The notes: generated by a model from the letters alone, not told the origin. A stretch of DNA of 46,102 bases from Tyzzerella sp. An114 (GCF_002161055.1 NZ_NFLT01000013.1:1-46102); one strand, 5' to 3'. Positions 32,469 through 41,585 are shown, counted from the first letter of the stretch. Translations and numbers: made by a program.

Positions 32469-34187
32469 TTAGTTGTATGTTGACCAATCAGGGTCTGGAA
32501 GGAGTTCTGTCCATTTTTCGTAGCAGAAACCTCTACCTTCAACGATTTCTTCTGTTCTTTCATAACCATGAGTATTTGTAGCCTCCTGAACTGCTTCATA
32601 ATACCAAGCTGTTGTTGGAACATCTGTGTATGTTCTCATAGTATCAAGCATATCTCCTGCGTGAGTTGCACGCTGAAGAACACGGTTAGTAAGAGACATA
32701 ACCTCGGCACGAGTGATTGCCTGATTTGGTTTGAATGTGTTGTCAGGGTATCCTGAAATCCAACCATATGTGTATGCAAAGTTAATATAATCTTCAGCCC
32801 AATGACCTGCAACATCTGTAAATGTACTTGTACCTTCTGTAAGTTCTGAGAACTTAGAAGCTATTGTTGCAAGCTCTGCTCTTGATATAGGAGCGTCTGG
32901 TTTAAATGTTCCGTCTGGATAACCAGATATAATTCCCATATTTGTAAGAGTAGCAACTGATGTGTTGTACCATGAGTTAGCATTAACATCAGTAAAGTTT
33001 GTTGTACGTGAAAGATTCATTGTTCTTGCATAGTCTGTAAGAAGTCTGTAATATATTGCAGCAACTTCGGCTCTTGTTATCTGGTTTTCTGGACGAATTG
33101 TTCCATCATCATAACCTACGATATAAGCAAAGTGGTCCTCAAGGTTAAGGTCTGCTAATGGTGGTTCTTCATCTTCGATAGTAATTCCACCACCGCCACC
33201 GCCGCCGGTGCCGCCGCCAGAGCCACTGCCCCAGTCAGCTATAAGAGTGATATCTTTTGTTATAGGTGTTGAGAAGTCAAAAACTGTTCCTTCTCCAACT
33301 ACAAGCCAGTTGTTAAGAGGACGTACACCATTTGTTACTTCAGGTCTTGTTATTGTATTACCACATACAACAGTCTGTGGAGCAACTGATGTACCACCAT
33401 TTGAGTTAAATGTTACAGTATGTGTATCAGCTTTAAAATCATTGTAGACTTCATCAGCATCAAATTTGAATGTAACATCATTAGCAACAAATGCAACATT
33501 TATAATACTGTCAACAGTACCATCAGCATAAACTTTTACTGTGTCACCGTTTCTAAGTGCAGTAACAGCACCTCCTGAAAGGTCAGCAGAAACACCGCTT
33601 AATGTTATTGTTGATGTAAACTGTTTTGTATCTTTAGTTATAGTATTATCATTGATATATGCAAGCATATCATCATTTACAATCATCTTAAGTGATTTTA
33701 TTTCTGATGGTTTTACAGGTATTTTGTATGTATATACTGTAAATCCGTTTTCATCTTTACTTTCAGTTGGAACGATTTCTCCAAACTGTTCTGGGTCTGG
33801 TGTTAAAAATGTACTGCTAAAAGTACATTCAATATTACCATTAGCATCTGTATTGAATTTTAAACCATCAGTAATTACATTTTCGCTTGTACCTTCAGAT
33901 GTAACTGATACATCTACATTGATAGTGAATTTTGCTGATTCAAGTTCTCTTGAATGCCAGTCAGTAAGAAGTTTAGCCATACTATCAGTCATGTTTAATG
34001 TAGCTGTGTAAGAAATACTGTTTGTTTCAGGAGTTCCAAAACAATATTCAATAGCTGTGTTATTTCCGTGATTTGAGTTGATTTTAACTGTGTTTAAATC
34101 AAAAGCAGAAGCGGAAACAGGGAACATAGCAGAAAGCATAGCAATACTCATTGAACAAGCAACAAGTTTTTTAAATCCTTTTTTCAT
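32469..34187 (-). CDS. SLH-domain surface protein with InlB-type repeat
   Basis: A 572-residue secreted protein. Residues 1-29 are a signal peptide (MKKGFKK, hydrophobic core, cleavage near VSASA). An N-terminal beta-rich region of about 220 residues follows. Next comes a Listeria-Bacteroides/InlB B-type repeat (HTVTFNSNGGTSVAPQTV to ITLIADW, about 255-317), a glycine run (about 318-331) and three S-layer-homology modules (about 350-410, 412-470, 472-535) with the motifs GYDDGTIRPENQITRAE, GYPDGTFKPDAPISRAE and GYPDNTFKPNQAITRAE. The C-terminal SLH modules anchor it to wall polysaccharide; the N-terminal part is free for binding. No catalytic motif was seen. GGAGAAAG precedes the ATG on the minus strand. 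Confidence 0.9.
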   Translation of the reverse strand: MKKGFKKLVACSMSIAMLSAMFPVSASAFDLNTVKINSNHGNNTAIEYCFGTPETNSISYTATLNMTDSMAKLLTDWHSRELESAKFTINVDVSVTSEGTSENVITDGLKFNTDANGNIECTFSSTFLTPDPEQFGEIVPTESKDENGFTVYTYKIPVKPSEIKSLKMIVNDDMLAYINDNTITKDTKQFTSTITLSGVSADLSGGAVTALRNGDTVKVYADGTVDSIINVAFVANDVTFKFDADEVYNDFKADTHTVTFNSNGGTSVAPQTVVCGNTITRPEVTNGVRPLNNWLVVGEGTVFDFSTPITKDITLIADWGSGSGGGTGGGGGGGITIEDEEPPLADLNLEDHFAYIVGYDDGTIRPENQITRAEVAAIYYRLLTDYARTMNLSRTTNFTDVNANSWYNTSVATLTNMGIISGYPDGTFKPDAPISRAELATIASKFSELTEGTSTFTDVAGHWAEDYINFAYTYGWISGYPDNTFKPNQAITRAEVMSLTNRVLQRATHAGDMLDTMRTYTDVPTTAWYYEAVQEATNTHGYERTEEIVEGRGFCYEKWTELLPDPDWSTYN

Positions 34188-34282
34188 GTCTTTCTCCTTT
34201 CCAAAAAGTCATACCTAAAATATAAAGTTTAATTACATTTTTTATAATATAACTTTTTTGAATTATTATATATACATAACTT

Positions 34283-34312
34283 ATTATATTCCTTCTTGAG
34301 CATAAAAGTCAA
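34283..34312 (-). promoter_or_regulatory. promoter of the minus-strand SLH gene
   Basis: On the minus strand, TTGACT (34312-34307), an 18-bp spacer and TATAAT (34288-34283) lie about 95 bp before the ATG, giving a leader of roughly 90 nt. Confidence 0.6.
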
Positions 34313-34419
34313 GAATGTTTGGTTATTTAAGAAATTTTATAAAAAAAAGGTAATTTTAAAAAGATTTTTTATTAATACATTGTTATAATTACTAAAAAAA
34401 TATTAATTACATTATTTCG

Positions 34420-34448
34420 TTGAAATAATTAGAGGAATTTGGTATAAT
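34420..34448 (+). promoter_or_regulatory. promoter of the polysaccharide operon
   Basis: TTGAAA (34420-34425), a 17-bp spacer and a perfect TATAAT (34443-34448) lie 43 bp before the first gene. Being divergent from the SLH promoter, the two share about 105 bp of AT-rich DNA in the 304-nt gap; no other structure was seen there. Confidence 0.75.
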
Positions 34449-34491
34449 ATAGTAAAATTTTTTTATTTTGTAATTTATAGAAGGTGGTAGT

Positions 34492-35118
34492 ATGTTTTAT
34501 TTAAAAGTAAAAAGATTTCTTGATATTATATTATCATTTTTGGGGATAGTAATTTTATCACCAGTATTTCTTTTTACAGCTGCTGCTATAAAACTTGATT
34601 CTCCAGGAGAAATCATATTTAAACAGCAGAGAATAGGACTTAATGGTAAAGTTTTTAATATTTACAAATTTAGGTCTATGTGTGTTGGGGCTGAAAAAAC
34701 AGGTACAGGACAGTACAGTTTTAAGGGAGACCCTAGAGTAACAAAAGTAGGAAAAGTAATAAGAGCTTTAAGTATTGATGAGTTGCCTCAATTTTTTAAT
34801 ATACTTAAAGGTGAGATGAGTATAATAGGTCCTAGACCTACTCTTACATATCATCCATGGAAATTTGAGGATTATACAAATGAACAGAAAAAAAGATTTT
34901 TAGTTCGTCCTGGAGTTACAGGACTTGCTCAAATTAATGGAAGAAAGGACATTTCTTGGGACAAGCGTATAGAGTATGACATAGAATATATTGAAAATAT
35001 GTCCTTTTTTAATGATTTTAAAATATTTTTTAAAACAATTATAAAAATTTTAATGAGAGCTGATAACATGAATACTGGTGAGACTGTTTCTCATAGTCTT
35101 AACAAAAAAACTGCTTGA
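34492..35118 (+). CDS. undecaprenyl-phosphate sugar-1-phosphate transferase
   Basis: A 208-residue bacterial sugar transferase of the PglC/WcaJ C-terminal-domain type, which starts the repeat unit by moving a sugar-1-phosphate to undecaprenyl phosphate at the inner membrane. An N-terminal membrane segment is at about residues 13-33, followed by PGEIIFKQQRIGLNGKVFNI, the KFRSM motif, RALSIDELPQFFNILKGEMS, IIGPRPTL and RPGVTGLAQINGRKDISWD, all family hallmarks. The short length indicates a minimal monotopic enzyme without the WcaJ membrane extension. GAAGGTGG precedes the ATG. It opens the operon. The sugar could be Gal, Glc, GalNAc or a bacillosamine type; sequence alone does not decide. Confidence 0.92.
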   Translation: MFYLKVKRFLDIILSFLGIVILSPVFLFTAAAIKLDSPGEIIFKQQRIGLNGKVFNIYKFRSMCVGAEKTGTGQYSFKGDPRVTKVGKVIRALSIDELPQFFNILKGEMSIIGPRPTLTYHPWKFEDYTNEQKKRFLVRPGVTGLAQINGRKDISWDKRIEYDIEYIENMSFFNDFKIFFKTIIKILMRADNMNTGETVSHSLNKKTA

Positions 35119-35144
35119 TTTGATTATAGAAGGACAGAATTATT

Positions 35145-35987
35145 ATGAGTATAAAACTTATGTATATAACTAATAGAGAAGATGTGGCTTGTATAGCTGA
35201 TGAATGTGGTGTTGATAGAATATTTATAGACCTTGAAATACTTGGCAAAGAGGAAAGACAAGGATATCTTGATACAGTTATTTCTTATCACACTATTGAA
35301 GATGTTGGTAAAATAAGAAAAGTTATTAAAAATGCAGAACTTCTTGTCCGTACAAATCCTATTAATAATAACAGTAGTGAAGAATTAGATAAAATTATAA
35401 ATTTGGGAGCTGATATAGTTATGCTCCCATTTTTTAGGACAAAATATGAAGTTCAAAAATTTGTAGATATTGTTAATGGTAGAGCTAAAGTATGCATACT
35501 TTTGGAAACTCCTGAGGCTGTTGATGTATTAGATGATATACTTACTATAAAAGGTATTGATGAAATACATATAGGACTTAATGACCTTCATATTGGATAT
35601 GGTCTTGATTTTATGTTTCAGCTTCTTTCTAATGGAACTGTTGAAAAAATATGTGATAAAATAAAAAAAGCTGGTATAAAGTATGGATTTGGAGGAATTT
35701 CAAGCATAGGTGAGGGAGAACTTCCGGCGGAATATATACTTTGTGAACATTATAGGCTTGGTTCATCAATGGTTATATTGTCACGTTCATTCTGTGATAC
35801 TAAAAAAATATCTGATATTAATGAAATTAAAAAAATATTCTATAATGGTGTTAAAGAAATAAGAAAAAAAGAGTTAGAGTTTTCAAAATATACTGAAAAA
35901 GATTTTTTGAATAATAAATTCATTGTATCTGAAAAAGTTGAAATTATAGTTGACAAAATTATAGAGCAAAAGAGGAATTTAGTATGA
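35145..35987 (+). CDS. HpcH/HpaI-type aldolase (citrate-lyase beta family)
   Basis: A 280-residue protein of the HpcH/HpaI aldolase / citrate lyase fold, a metal-dependent class II aldolase family acting on 2-oxo acids such as pyruvate. The start has the acid-rich strand DRIFIDLEILGK, then LVRTNPINNN, the metal-ligand Glu in LLETPEAVDVL (about 127) and the second ligand Asp in HIGLNDLHIGYGL (about 150). The FGGISSIGEG segment near 188 is in place of the family's later barrel strand. About 55 C-terminal residues extend past the barrel. It overlaps the next gene by four bases (ATGA), so it belongs to the polysaccharide operon, perhaps making or cleaving an acidic or acyl-type sugar precursor; this is inference. 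Confidence 0.78.
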   Translation: MSIKLMYITNREDVACIADECGVDRIFIDLEILGKEERQGYLDTVISYHTIEDVGKIRKVIKNAELLVRTNPINNNSSEELDKIINLGADIVMLPFFRTKYEVQKFVDIVNGRAKVCILLETPEAVDVLDDILTIKGIDEIHIGLNDLHIGYGLDFMFQLLSNGTVEKICDKIKKAGIKYGFGGISSIGEGELPAEYILCEHYRLGSSMVILSRSFCDTKKISDINEIKKIFYNGVKEIRKKELEFSKYTEKDFLNNKFIVSEKVEIIVDKIIEQKRNLV

Positions 35988-37111
35988 AAAAAATTTTATT
36001 TACAGCAACTGTTCAAAGTCATATTTGCCTTTTTCATCTTCATGTTATGAAAATGTTAAAAGAAAAATATGGTTGTGAAATACATGTAGCAGCAAGAGAT
36101 AACCTTATGGAGAAAAAGGGACTTAAACTTGAGTATTATGATAAAGCTTTTTCTATTCCTTTTACTCGTTCTCCTATTAGCAAAAATAATATAAAAGCTT
36201 ATAAAATGCTTAAAAACTTAATTAAAGAAAATGATTATGATGTTATACATTGTAATACTCCTGTTGGTGGTATTCTTTCAAGAATGGCTGCTAAAAGTGT
36301 AGGCAAAAAAGATTTAAAAGTTATATATACAGCTCATGGTTTCCATTTTTTTAAAGGTGCTCCCAAAAAGAATTGGGTTCTTTTTTATACATTAGAGAAG
36401 TACTTTTCTAAATTTACAGATGTTTTAATCACTATAAATAAGGAAGATTATAATATTGCAAAACAAAAATTTAAAGCTAAAAAAATAGAGTACGTTCCCG
36501 GAATTGGTGTTGATATACCTAAATTTAGAGATGTATCTGTTGATATAGCTGAAAAAAGAAAAGAACTTGGTATACCTAAAGATGCTTTTTTGGTTCTTTC
36601 TGTTGGTGAGATGAGTATAAGAAAAAATCAAGAAGTTGTTATTAAAGCCATAAGTAAAACTAAAAAAGATGATATATATTATGTCATATGTGGAGTTGGA
36701 GCTTTGGAAGAGTATCTTAAAGAACTTGCCAAAAAAGAAGGACTTGAAGATAGATTTATTTTGGGTGGACATAGACGTGATATACAAGAAATATGCAAAA
36801 TGGCAGATGTTTTTGTATTTCCTTCTTTACAAGAAGGATTGCCTGTTGCTCTTATGGAGGCTATGGCTTCAGGATTGCCTGTTATTGCTTCTGATATAAG
36901 AGGAAATGTTGACCTTATAGAAGATGGAAAAGGCGGTTTTCTTGTAAATCCTTATGATGTTGATAGAATATGTGATAAAATAAATTTTATATACAATGAT
37001 AAATCTATGAATGAAAGTTTTAGAGAATTTAATGAAGAAAAAATTAAAAACTTCGGAAAAGATGTTGTTCTTTCAAAAATGGAAGAAATATATAAAGAAG
37101 TTTTGAAGTAA
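35984..37111 (+). CDS. GT4 family glycosyltransferase 1 of the operon
   Basis: A 375-residue retaining GT-B glycosyltransferase. The N-terminal acceptor domain starts MKKILFTATVQSHICLFHLH and contains YDVIHCNTPVGG and YTAHGFHFFKGAP. The C-terminal nucleotide-sugar domain (from about 190) has VLSVGEMSIRKNQEV, RDIQEICKMADVFVFPSLQEG and the EX7E-type motif in EGLPVALMEAMASGLPVIAS. EpsD-like enzymes of the same layout are found in Bacillus exopolysaccharide clusters. The start overlaps the aldolase stop by ATGA. It likely adds the second sugar of the unit; donor and linkage are unknown. Confidence 0.9.
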   Translation: MKKILFTATVQSHICLFHLHVMKMLKEKYGCEIHVAARDNLMEKKGLKLEYYDKAFSIPFTRSPISKNNIKAYKMLKNLIKENDYDVIHCNTPVGGILSRMAAKSVGKKDLKVIYTAHGFHFFKGAPKKNWVLFYTLEKYFSKFTDVLITINKEDYNIAKQKFKAKKIEYVPGIGVDIPKFRDVSVDIAEKRKELGIPKDAFLVLSVGEMSIRKNQEVVIKAISKTKKDDIYYVICGVGALEEYLKELAKKEGLEDRFILGGHRRDIQEICKMADVFVFPSLQEGLPVALMEAMASGLPVIASDIRGNVDLIEDGKGGFLVNPYDVDRICDKINFIYNDKSMNESFREFNEEKIKNFGKDVVLSKMEEIYKEVLK

Positions 37112-37124
37112 GGAGTTGCAGGTT

Positions 37125-38219
37125 TTGAGAGTGCTTCATTTTATACCAGATATAGGAATATCAAATGGTATTATGAGTGTTATTTTAAATTATTATAACA
37201 ATATGCCCGAAGATATTGATTTTGATATTATATATTTTAAAGATACTGAAAGAACGAGAAAAAGCGACATTGAGAAGCTCGGAGGAAGGGTATATAAAAT
37301 AGAACGCCCTTCCTTAAGAGCTTTTTTTACTAGAGATATTGATAAATTTTTTAAAAATCATAAAGATGAGTACAGTTTTTTACATATACATCATCCAGCT
37401 ATGACAGTATTTCTTGCACCAACAGCTAAAAAATATGGTGTAAAGAATATAGCAATACATTGTCATTCCACATGGTTTTCATTTAAAAAGAGAAATATTA
37501 TAATAAATAGAATTTTAAGTATTATTGCTAAAAATATGACTACATATATGTTTGCTTGTGGTAGAGATGCAGGTATATTTTGGTATAGTGAAAAAGATTT
37601 TAAAAATGGAAAAGTCACTGTTATAAATAATGCTGTTGACTGTGAAAAATTTAGATTTTCTCAAAATATTCGTGATGAGTATAGAGAAAAATTGGGTGTT
37701 AGTGATAAATTTGTAGTTGGTCATGTTGGTAGAGTTAAACCTCCACAAAAAAATCATCCTTTTATAATAAAAATATTTTCTGAGATTAAAAAAATTAATA
37801 GTAATGCTGTTCTTATGCTTGCCGGAGCAGATGAGGATTATGAACTTTCTAATATTGCTAAAAGTTTAAATGTATACGATGATATAAAATTTATGGGACA
37901 GAGAAAAGACGTTGATAAATTACTTCAGGTTTTTGATGTTTTCTTATTCCCTTCTTTTTATGAAGGGCTGCCTGTTGCAGCTGTTGAAGCTCAAGCTGCC
38001 GGTTTACCAGTTATTATGTCAGATTGTATAACAGATGAGGTCTGTATAACTGATAATGCAATTAGGCTTTCTCTTGACGAGTCGCCTAAATTATGGGCAA
38101 AAAAAGCTATTGAGTTATCTAATAAATTTAGGATAGATACTTTTGATATTATGAAATGTAAAGGTTGGAACATAAAAGATAGTGCTCAAAATCTTGCACA
38201 TATATATAAGGAAGTGTAA
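37125..38219 (+). CDS. GT4 family glycosyltransferase 2 (TTG start)
   Basis: A 364-residue GT-B enzyme, EpsF-like. The start MRVLHFIPDIGISNGIMSVI carries the family's glycine loop, followed by FLHIHHPAMT and IAIHCHSTWF. The C-terminal half has VGHVGRVKPPQKNHPFII, FMGQRKDVDKLL and SFYEGLPVAAVEAQAAGLPVIMS. TTG 37125 is chosen because AAGGAG at 37110-37115 is 9 nt away; TTG 37116 directly abuts that site. It lies 13 nt after GT4-1 and 2 nt before GT4-3. The sugar is unknown. Confidence 0.88.
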   Translation: MRVLHFIPDIGISNGIMSVILNYYNNMPEDIDFDIIYFKDTERTRKSDIEKLGGRVYKIERPSLRAFFTRDIDKFFKNHKDEYSFLHIHHPAMTVFLAPTAKKYGVKNIAIHCHSTWFSFKKRNIIINRILSIIAKNMTTYMFACGRDAGIFWYSEKDFKNGKVTVINNAVDCEKFRFSQNIRDEYREKLGVSDKFVVGHVGRVKPPQKNHPFIIKIFSEIKKINSNAVLMLAGADEDYELSNIAKSLNVYDDIKFMGQRKDVDKLLQVFDVFLFPSFYEGLPVAAVEAQAAGLPVIMSDCITDEVCITDNAIRLSLDESPKLWAKKAIELSNKFRIDTFDIMKCKGWNIKDSAQNLAHIYKEV

Positions 38220-38221
38220 TT

Positions 38222-39343
38222 ATGAGTGATAAAATTAGAATATTACAGGTCTTCGGTAGTATGAACCGTGGTGGTGCCGAGACAATGATTATGAATATGT
38301 ATAGAAATATTTATAGGGATAAAATGCAGTTTGATTTTGTTGTGCATAAAACTGATAAAGGAGATTATGATGATGAAATATATGATTTGGGAGGCAATAT
38401 ATTTTATTGTGAAAGATATAATGTTATAAATCATTTCTCATATGAAAAATGGTGGAACAAATTTTTTGATGAACATAAAGAATATAAAATTATTCATGCA
38501 CATGCAACAGGACCAGCTGCTGTATATATTCCAATAGCTAAAAAACATGGTCTTTTTGCTATTTCTCATAGTCATATTGCTCTGTCTCAAAAAGGGTTTA
38601 GACAAGCTGTAAATAATATGTATAGAAAGCCTTTGGTTAATATATCTGATTATATGTTTGCTTGCTCAAGGGAAGCCGGATTTTGGATGTTTGGAAATGA
38701 TATTGAAAATAAAAGTAATTATAGAGTTTTTAATAACGCTGTTGATACAGAAATTTTCAAATATAATGAAAATAAAAGAAATGAAAAACGAAAAGAATTA
38801 AAATTGGAAAATAATTTTGTAATAACAAATGTTTCTAGATTTCATGAGCAAAAAAATCATACTTTTATTATAGATATATTTGAAAAGGTATATGAAAAAA
38901 ATAAAAATTCAAAGCTTCTTCTTGTAGGAGATGGCATGCTGAAAAGTGAAATTGAAAATAAAGTTAGAGATAAAGGTTTACAGGAATGTGTGATATTTAC
39001 AGGAGTTAGAAGTGATATTCCTGAAATTCTTCAAGCTTCAGATGTTGTTCTTTTTCCATCTTTAAGAGAAGGATTACCTGTTGCTCTTGTGGAAGCTCAA
39101 GCATCTGGTCTTAAGGTTATATGTTCAGATACAATATCTAAAGAGGTTAAAATAACAAATCTTGTTGAGATGTATTCTTTGTCTGACAGTTCGGAAAAAT
39201 GGGCTAATGAAATATTAAAATATTATGAAGGCTATGATAGAAAAGATATGAGTGACGAAATTAAAAAAGCTGGATACGATATAAAATCAAGTGCAAAATG
39301 GCTTCAGGAGTTTTATGAGAATATATTGATTAAAAAAAGGTGA
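38222..39343 (+). CDS. GT4 family glycosyltransferase 3
   Basis: A 373-residue GT-B enzyme with start RILQVFGSMNRGGAETMIMN (glycine-rich acceptor-domain loop), IIHAHATGPAAVYIPIAKKHG, AISHSHIALS and, in the donor domain, TNVSRFHEQKNHTFII, FTGVRSDIPEILQASDVVLFP and SLREGLPVALVEAQASGLKVICS. It resembles EpsF and the neighbouring GT4-2. GAAGTG serves as a weak ribosome site 6 nt upstream, 2 nt after the previous stop, so re-initiation is likely. Its last 27 codons are almost identical at DNA level to the end of GT4-4. Confidence 0.9.
   Translation: MSDKIRILQVFGSMNRGGAETMIMNMYRNIYRDKMQFDFVVHKTDKGDYDDEIYDLGGNIFYCERYNVINHFSYEKWWNKFFDEHKEYKIIHAHATGPAAVYIPIAKKHGLFAISHSHIALSQKGFRQAVNNMYRKPLVNISDYMFACSREAGFWMFGNDIENKSNYRVFNNAVDTEIFKYNENKRNEKRKELKLENNFVITNVSRFHEQKNHTFIIDIFEKVYEKNKNSKLLLVGDGMLKSEIENKVRDKGLQECVIFTGVRSDIPEILQASDVVLFPSLREGLPVALVEAQASGLKVICSDTISKEVKITNLVEMYSLSDSSEKWANEILKYYEGYDRKDMSDEIKKAGYDIKSSAKWLQEFYENILIKKR
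39237..39317 (+). repeat. 81-nt repeat copy A at the 3' end of GT4-3
   Basis: This block differs from 40341-40421 at only 3 of 81 positions, with the last 40 bases identical, while the 5' halves of the two genes have clearly diverged. Copy spacing is 1104 bp. Confidence 0.9.
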
Positions 39344-39349
39344 TTTGTT

Positions 39350-40447
39350 TTGAACAATAGAGTTTTATATTTTGGTATATCTCCAAACTTAGGTGGGGTT
39401 GAAACATTAATAAATGGTTTATATGATAATATTGAAGAATTTCAAATAGATTTTGTTGTAACATCAAAAGAAAAAATAAATTTTGAAAATAAATATATTG
39501 AAAAAGGTAGTCGCATTATAAGAATTAATCCTAGAAGAAAGGGTGTTTTTAAATATTGGAAAGAGCTTTTTAATATTTTTAAAAAATATAATGATTATAG
39601 TATAGTTCATGTTCACATAAATTCATGTAGCTCCATTGAACCTGTTATAGTAGCTAAGTTGTGTGGATTAAAAACTATTGTTCATAGTCATAATTCTAAC
39701 GCTCCTGGAGGAAAGATAACTAAGTTTTTACACAAAATTAATAAGTGTATACTTCCTTTTTTTGCTGATTATTATATTGCTTGTTCTGATTTGGCTGGTA
39801 AATTTATGTTTTATAACAATAATATAAATTATTTAAAAAACGGAATAAAAATTGAAAATTATATATTTGATTTTAATAAAAGAGAAAATACAAGACAATT
39901 TTATAATTGTGAAAACGATTTTGTGATTTGTCATATAGGTATTTTTAATAATGTTAAAAATCAGACCTTTGTTGTTGATATTTTTAAAGATATTTTAATT
40001 CAACATAAAAATTCTAAACTTATATTAGTTGGAGATGGAGCTTTGAAAGAGAATGTTAAACAAAAATGTGTAGATTTGGGTATTGAACAAAATGTTATAT
40101 TTACAGGGATTTGTAGTGATATACAATCAATTCTTTCAGCATCAGATATTTTTGTGTTTCCGTCATTATATGAAGGTCTACCTTTAACACTTGTAGAAGC
40201 TCAAACATCTGGTATAAAGGTTATATGTTCGGATACAATTTCAAATCAAGTTAAAATTACTGAGTTAATAGAAACACATTCTCTTTCACAAACATCTAAT
40301 CAATGGGCAAAAGCTATTTTAAAATATTCTAATGGTTACAATAGAAAAGATATGAGTGAAGAAATTGAAAAAGCTGGATATGATATAAAATCAAGTGCAA
40401 AATGGCTTCAGGAGTTTTATGGGGAGATTTTGAATTATGATAAATAA
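39350..40447 (+). CDS. GT4 family glycosyltransferase 4 (TTG start)
   Basis: A 365-residue GT-B enzyme. The start MNNRVLYFGISPNLGGVETL is followed by SIVHVHINSCSSIEPV and IVHSHNSNAPGG. The donor domain has CHIGIFNNVKNQTFVVDIFKD, FTGICSDIQSILSASDIFVFP and SLYEGLPLTLVEAQTSGIKVICS. TTG 39350 has AAGGTGA six nt upstream and no nearby ATG alternative. The region from about residue 270 to the end closely follows GT4-3, including the almost identical last 27 codons, whereas the acceptor domain differs. Different acceptors with a similar donor domain would fit two sequential transfers from related nucleotide sugars. Confidence 0.88.
   Translation: MNNRVLYFGISPNLGGVETLINGLYDNIEEFQIDFVVTSKEKINFENKYIEKGSRIIRINPRRKGVFKYWKELFNIFKKYNDYSIVHVHINSCSSIEPVIVAKLCGLKTIVHSHNSNAPGGKITKFLHKINKCILPFFADYYIACSDLAGKFMFYNNNINYLKNGIKIENYIFDFNKRENTRQFYNCENDFVICHIGIFNNVKNQTFVVDIFKDILIQHKNSKLILVGDGALKENVKQKCVDLGIEQNVIFTGICSDIQSILSASDIFVFPSLYEGLPLTLVEAQTSGIKVICSDTISNQVKITELIETHSLSQTSNQWAKAILKYSNGYNRKDMSEEIEKAGYDIKSSAKWLQEFYGEILNYDK
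40341..40421 (+). repeat. 81-nt repeat copy B at the 3' end of GT4-4
   Basis: The partner of 39237-39317, with 78 of 81 positions identical. Confidence 0.9.
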
Positions 40448-41570
40448 TAATAAATTGAAAAAAAATCTTATGATAGTTGTAAGTCCTTTGAAAATTGGAG
40501 GAGTTGACCTTGTTGCTATAAATCTCCAAACTCATATAAATAAAGATAAATATAATGTTATATATTATCTAAATGGTGAGGATATAGGGCCTATGGAAGA
40601 TTACGTTTTAAAAACTGGTGCAACTATTTTTCATAGACCTAAAAATGTTGGTAAAAGTTACATAAAGCAATATTTATATCTTAAAAAATTTATGATAGAA
40701 AACGATATAGATATAGTACATTCTCATCTTATGTTTTATAGTGGACTTGTAATGAGAGCTGCTGCAAAGGTAGGGGTAAAAAAAAGAGTTCCTCATTCTC
40801 ATATGACCAATCCATGTATTCAAAGGTCTCATTTAAAAAATTTCCTTTTTATTTTTTATCATTTTATTATGAAAGGTTTTCTTGTAAAATATGGAACTGA
40901 TATTATAGCTTGTGGACCTGAGGCTGGATATTATCTTTATGGAAAAAAGATATTTAAAAAAAGAGGTATTATTTTACATAATGGAATTGAATTAAATAAA
41001 TATTTTTATTCTAATGAAATTAGAAATTTATTAAGAAAATCAGAGAAATTAAATGACAGTATTGTGATAGGTCATGTAGGAAGGTTAAATTTTGTAAAAA
41101 ATCATACATTTCTTTTAGATGTATTTTATGAGATATATAAAATTAATAATAATTCAGTATTGTTAATTGTTGGCGATGGAGAACAGAGGGAGAATATAAT
41201 TAAAAAAGCAGATAAACTAGGGCTACTGGATAAAGTTATAATAACAGGAATAAGACGTGATGTTGAGAACTTTTTACAAGCTATGGATATTATGATATTT
41301 CCTTCTTTGTATGAAGGACTTCCTTTGACACTTATTGAAGCTCAAGCCTCAAAACTTCCTTGTCTTATTTCAGATACTGTTTCAAAATCTGCTAAATATA
41401 ATGAAAATGTTGATTATATGTCACTTAAACAATCTCCAAAGGAATGGGCAAAAAAAGCTTTATATATGATAAAAAATGATAGAAATTCTATTAATATAAG
41501 TAATCTGTGTAAAGATTATGATATAAATAGTGTAGCTTTAAAGCTTGAGGAAATTTATGACAATATATAA
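40437..41570 (+). CDS. GT4 family glycosyltransferase 5
   Basis: A 377-residue GT-B enzyme overlapping GT4-4 by 11 bases. Seen are LMIVVSPLKIGGVDLVAINL, DIVHSHLMFYSGLVMRAAAK, RVPHSHMTNPC and, in the donor domain, GHVGRLNFVKNHTFLLDVFYE, ITGIRRDVENFLQAMDIMIFP and SLYEGLPLTLIEAQASKLPCLIS. It belongs to the same subgroup as the preceding three but lacks the shared 81-nt tail. GGGGAG about 10 nt upstream is its ribosome site. Coupled translation with GT4-4 is expected from the overlap. Confidence 0.9.
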   Translation: MINNNKLKKNLMIVVSPLKIGGVDLVAINLQTHINKDKYNVIYYLNGEDIGPMEDYVLKTGATIFHRPKNVGKSYIKQYLYLKKFMIENDIDIVHSHLMFYSGLVMRAAAKVGVKKRVPHSHMTNPCIQRSHLKNFLFIFYHFIMKGFLVKYGTDIIACGPEAGYYLYGKKIFKKRGIILHNGIELNKYFYSNEIRNLLRKSEKLNDSIVIGHVGRLNFVKNHTFLLDVFYEIYKINNNSVLLIVGDGEQRENIIKKADKLGLLDKVIITGIRRDVENFLQAMDIMIFPSLYEGLPLTLIEAQASKLPCLISDTVSKSAKYNENVDYMSLKQSPKEWAKKALYMIKNDRNSINISNLCKDYDINSVALKLEEIYDNI

Positions 41571-41585
41571 TGAAAGGACATATAT

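Noticed and set aside
33208-34011. Plus-strand open frames opposite the minus-strand SLH gene
   Set aside because: Shadows of a clear SLH protein with signal peptide and domains on the other strand.
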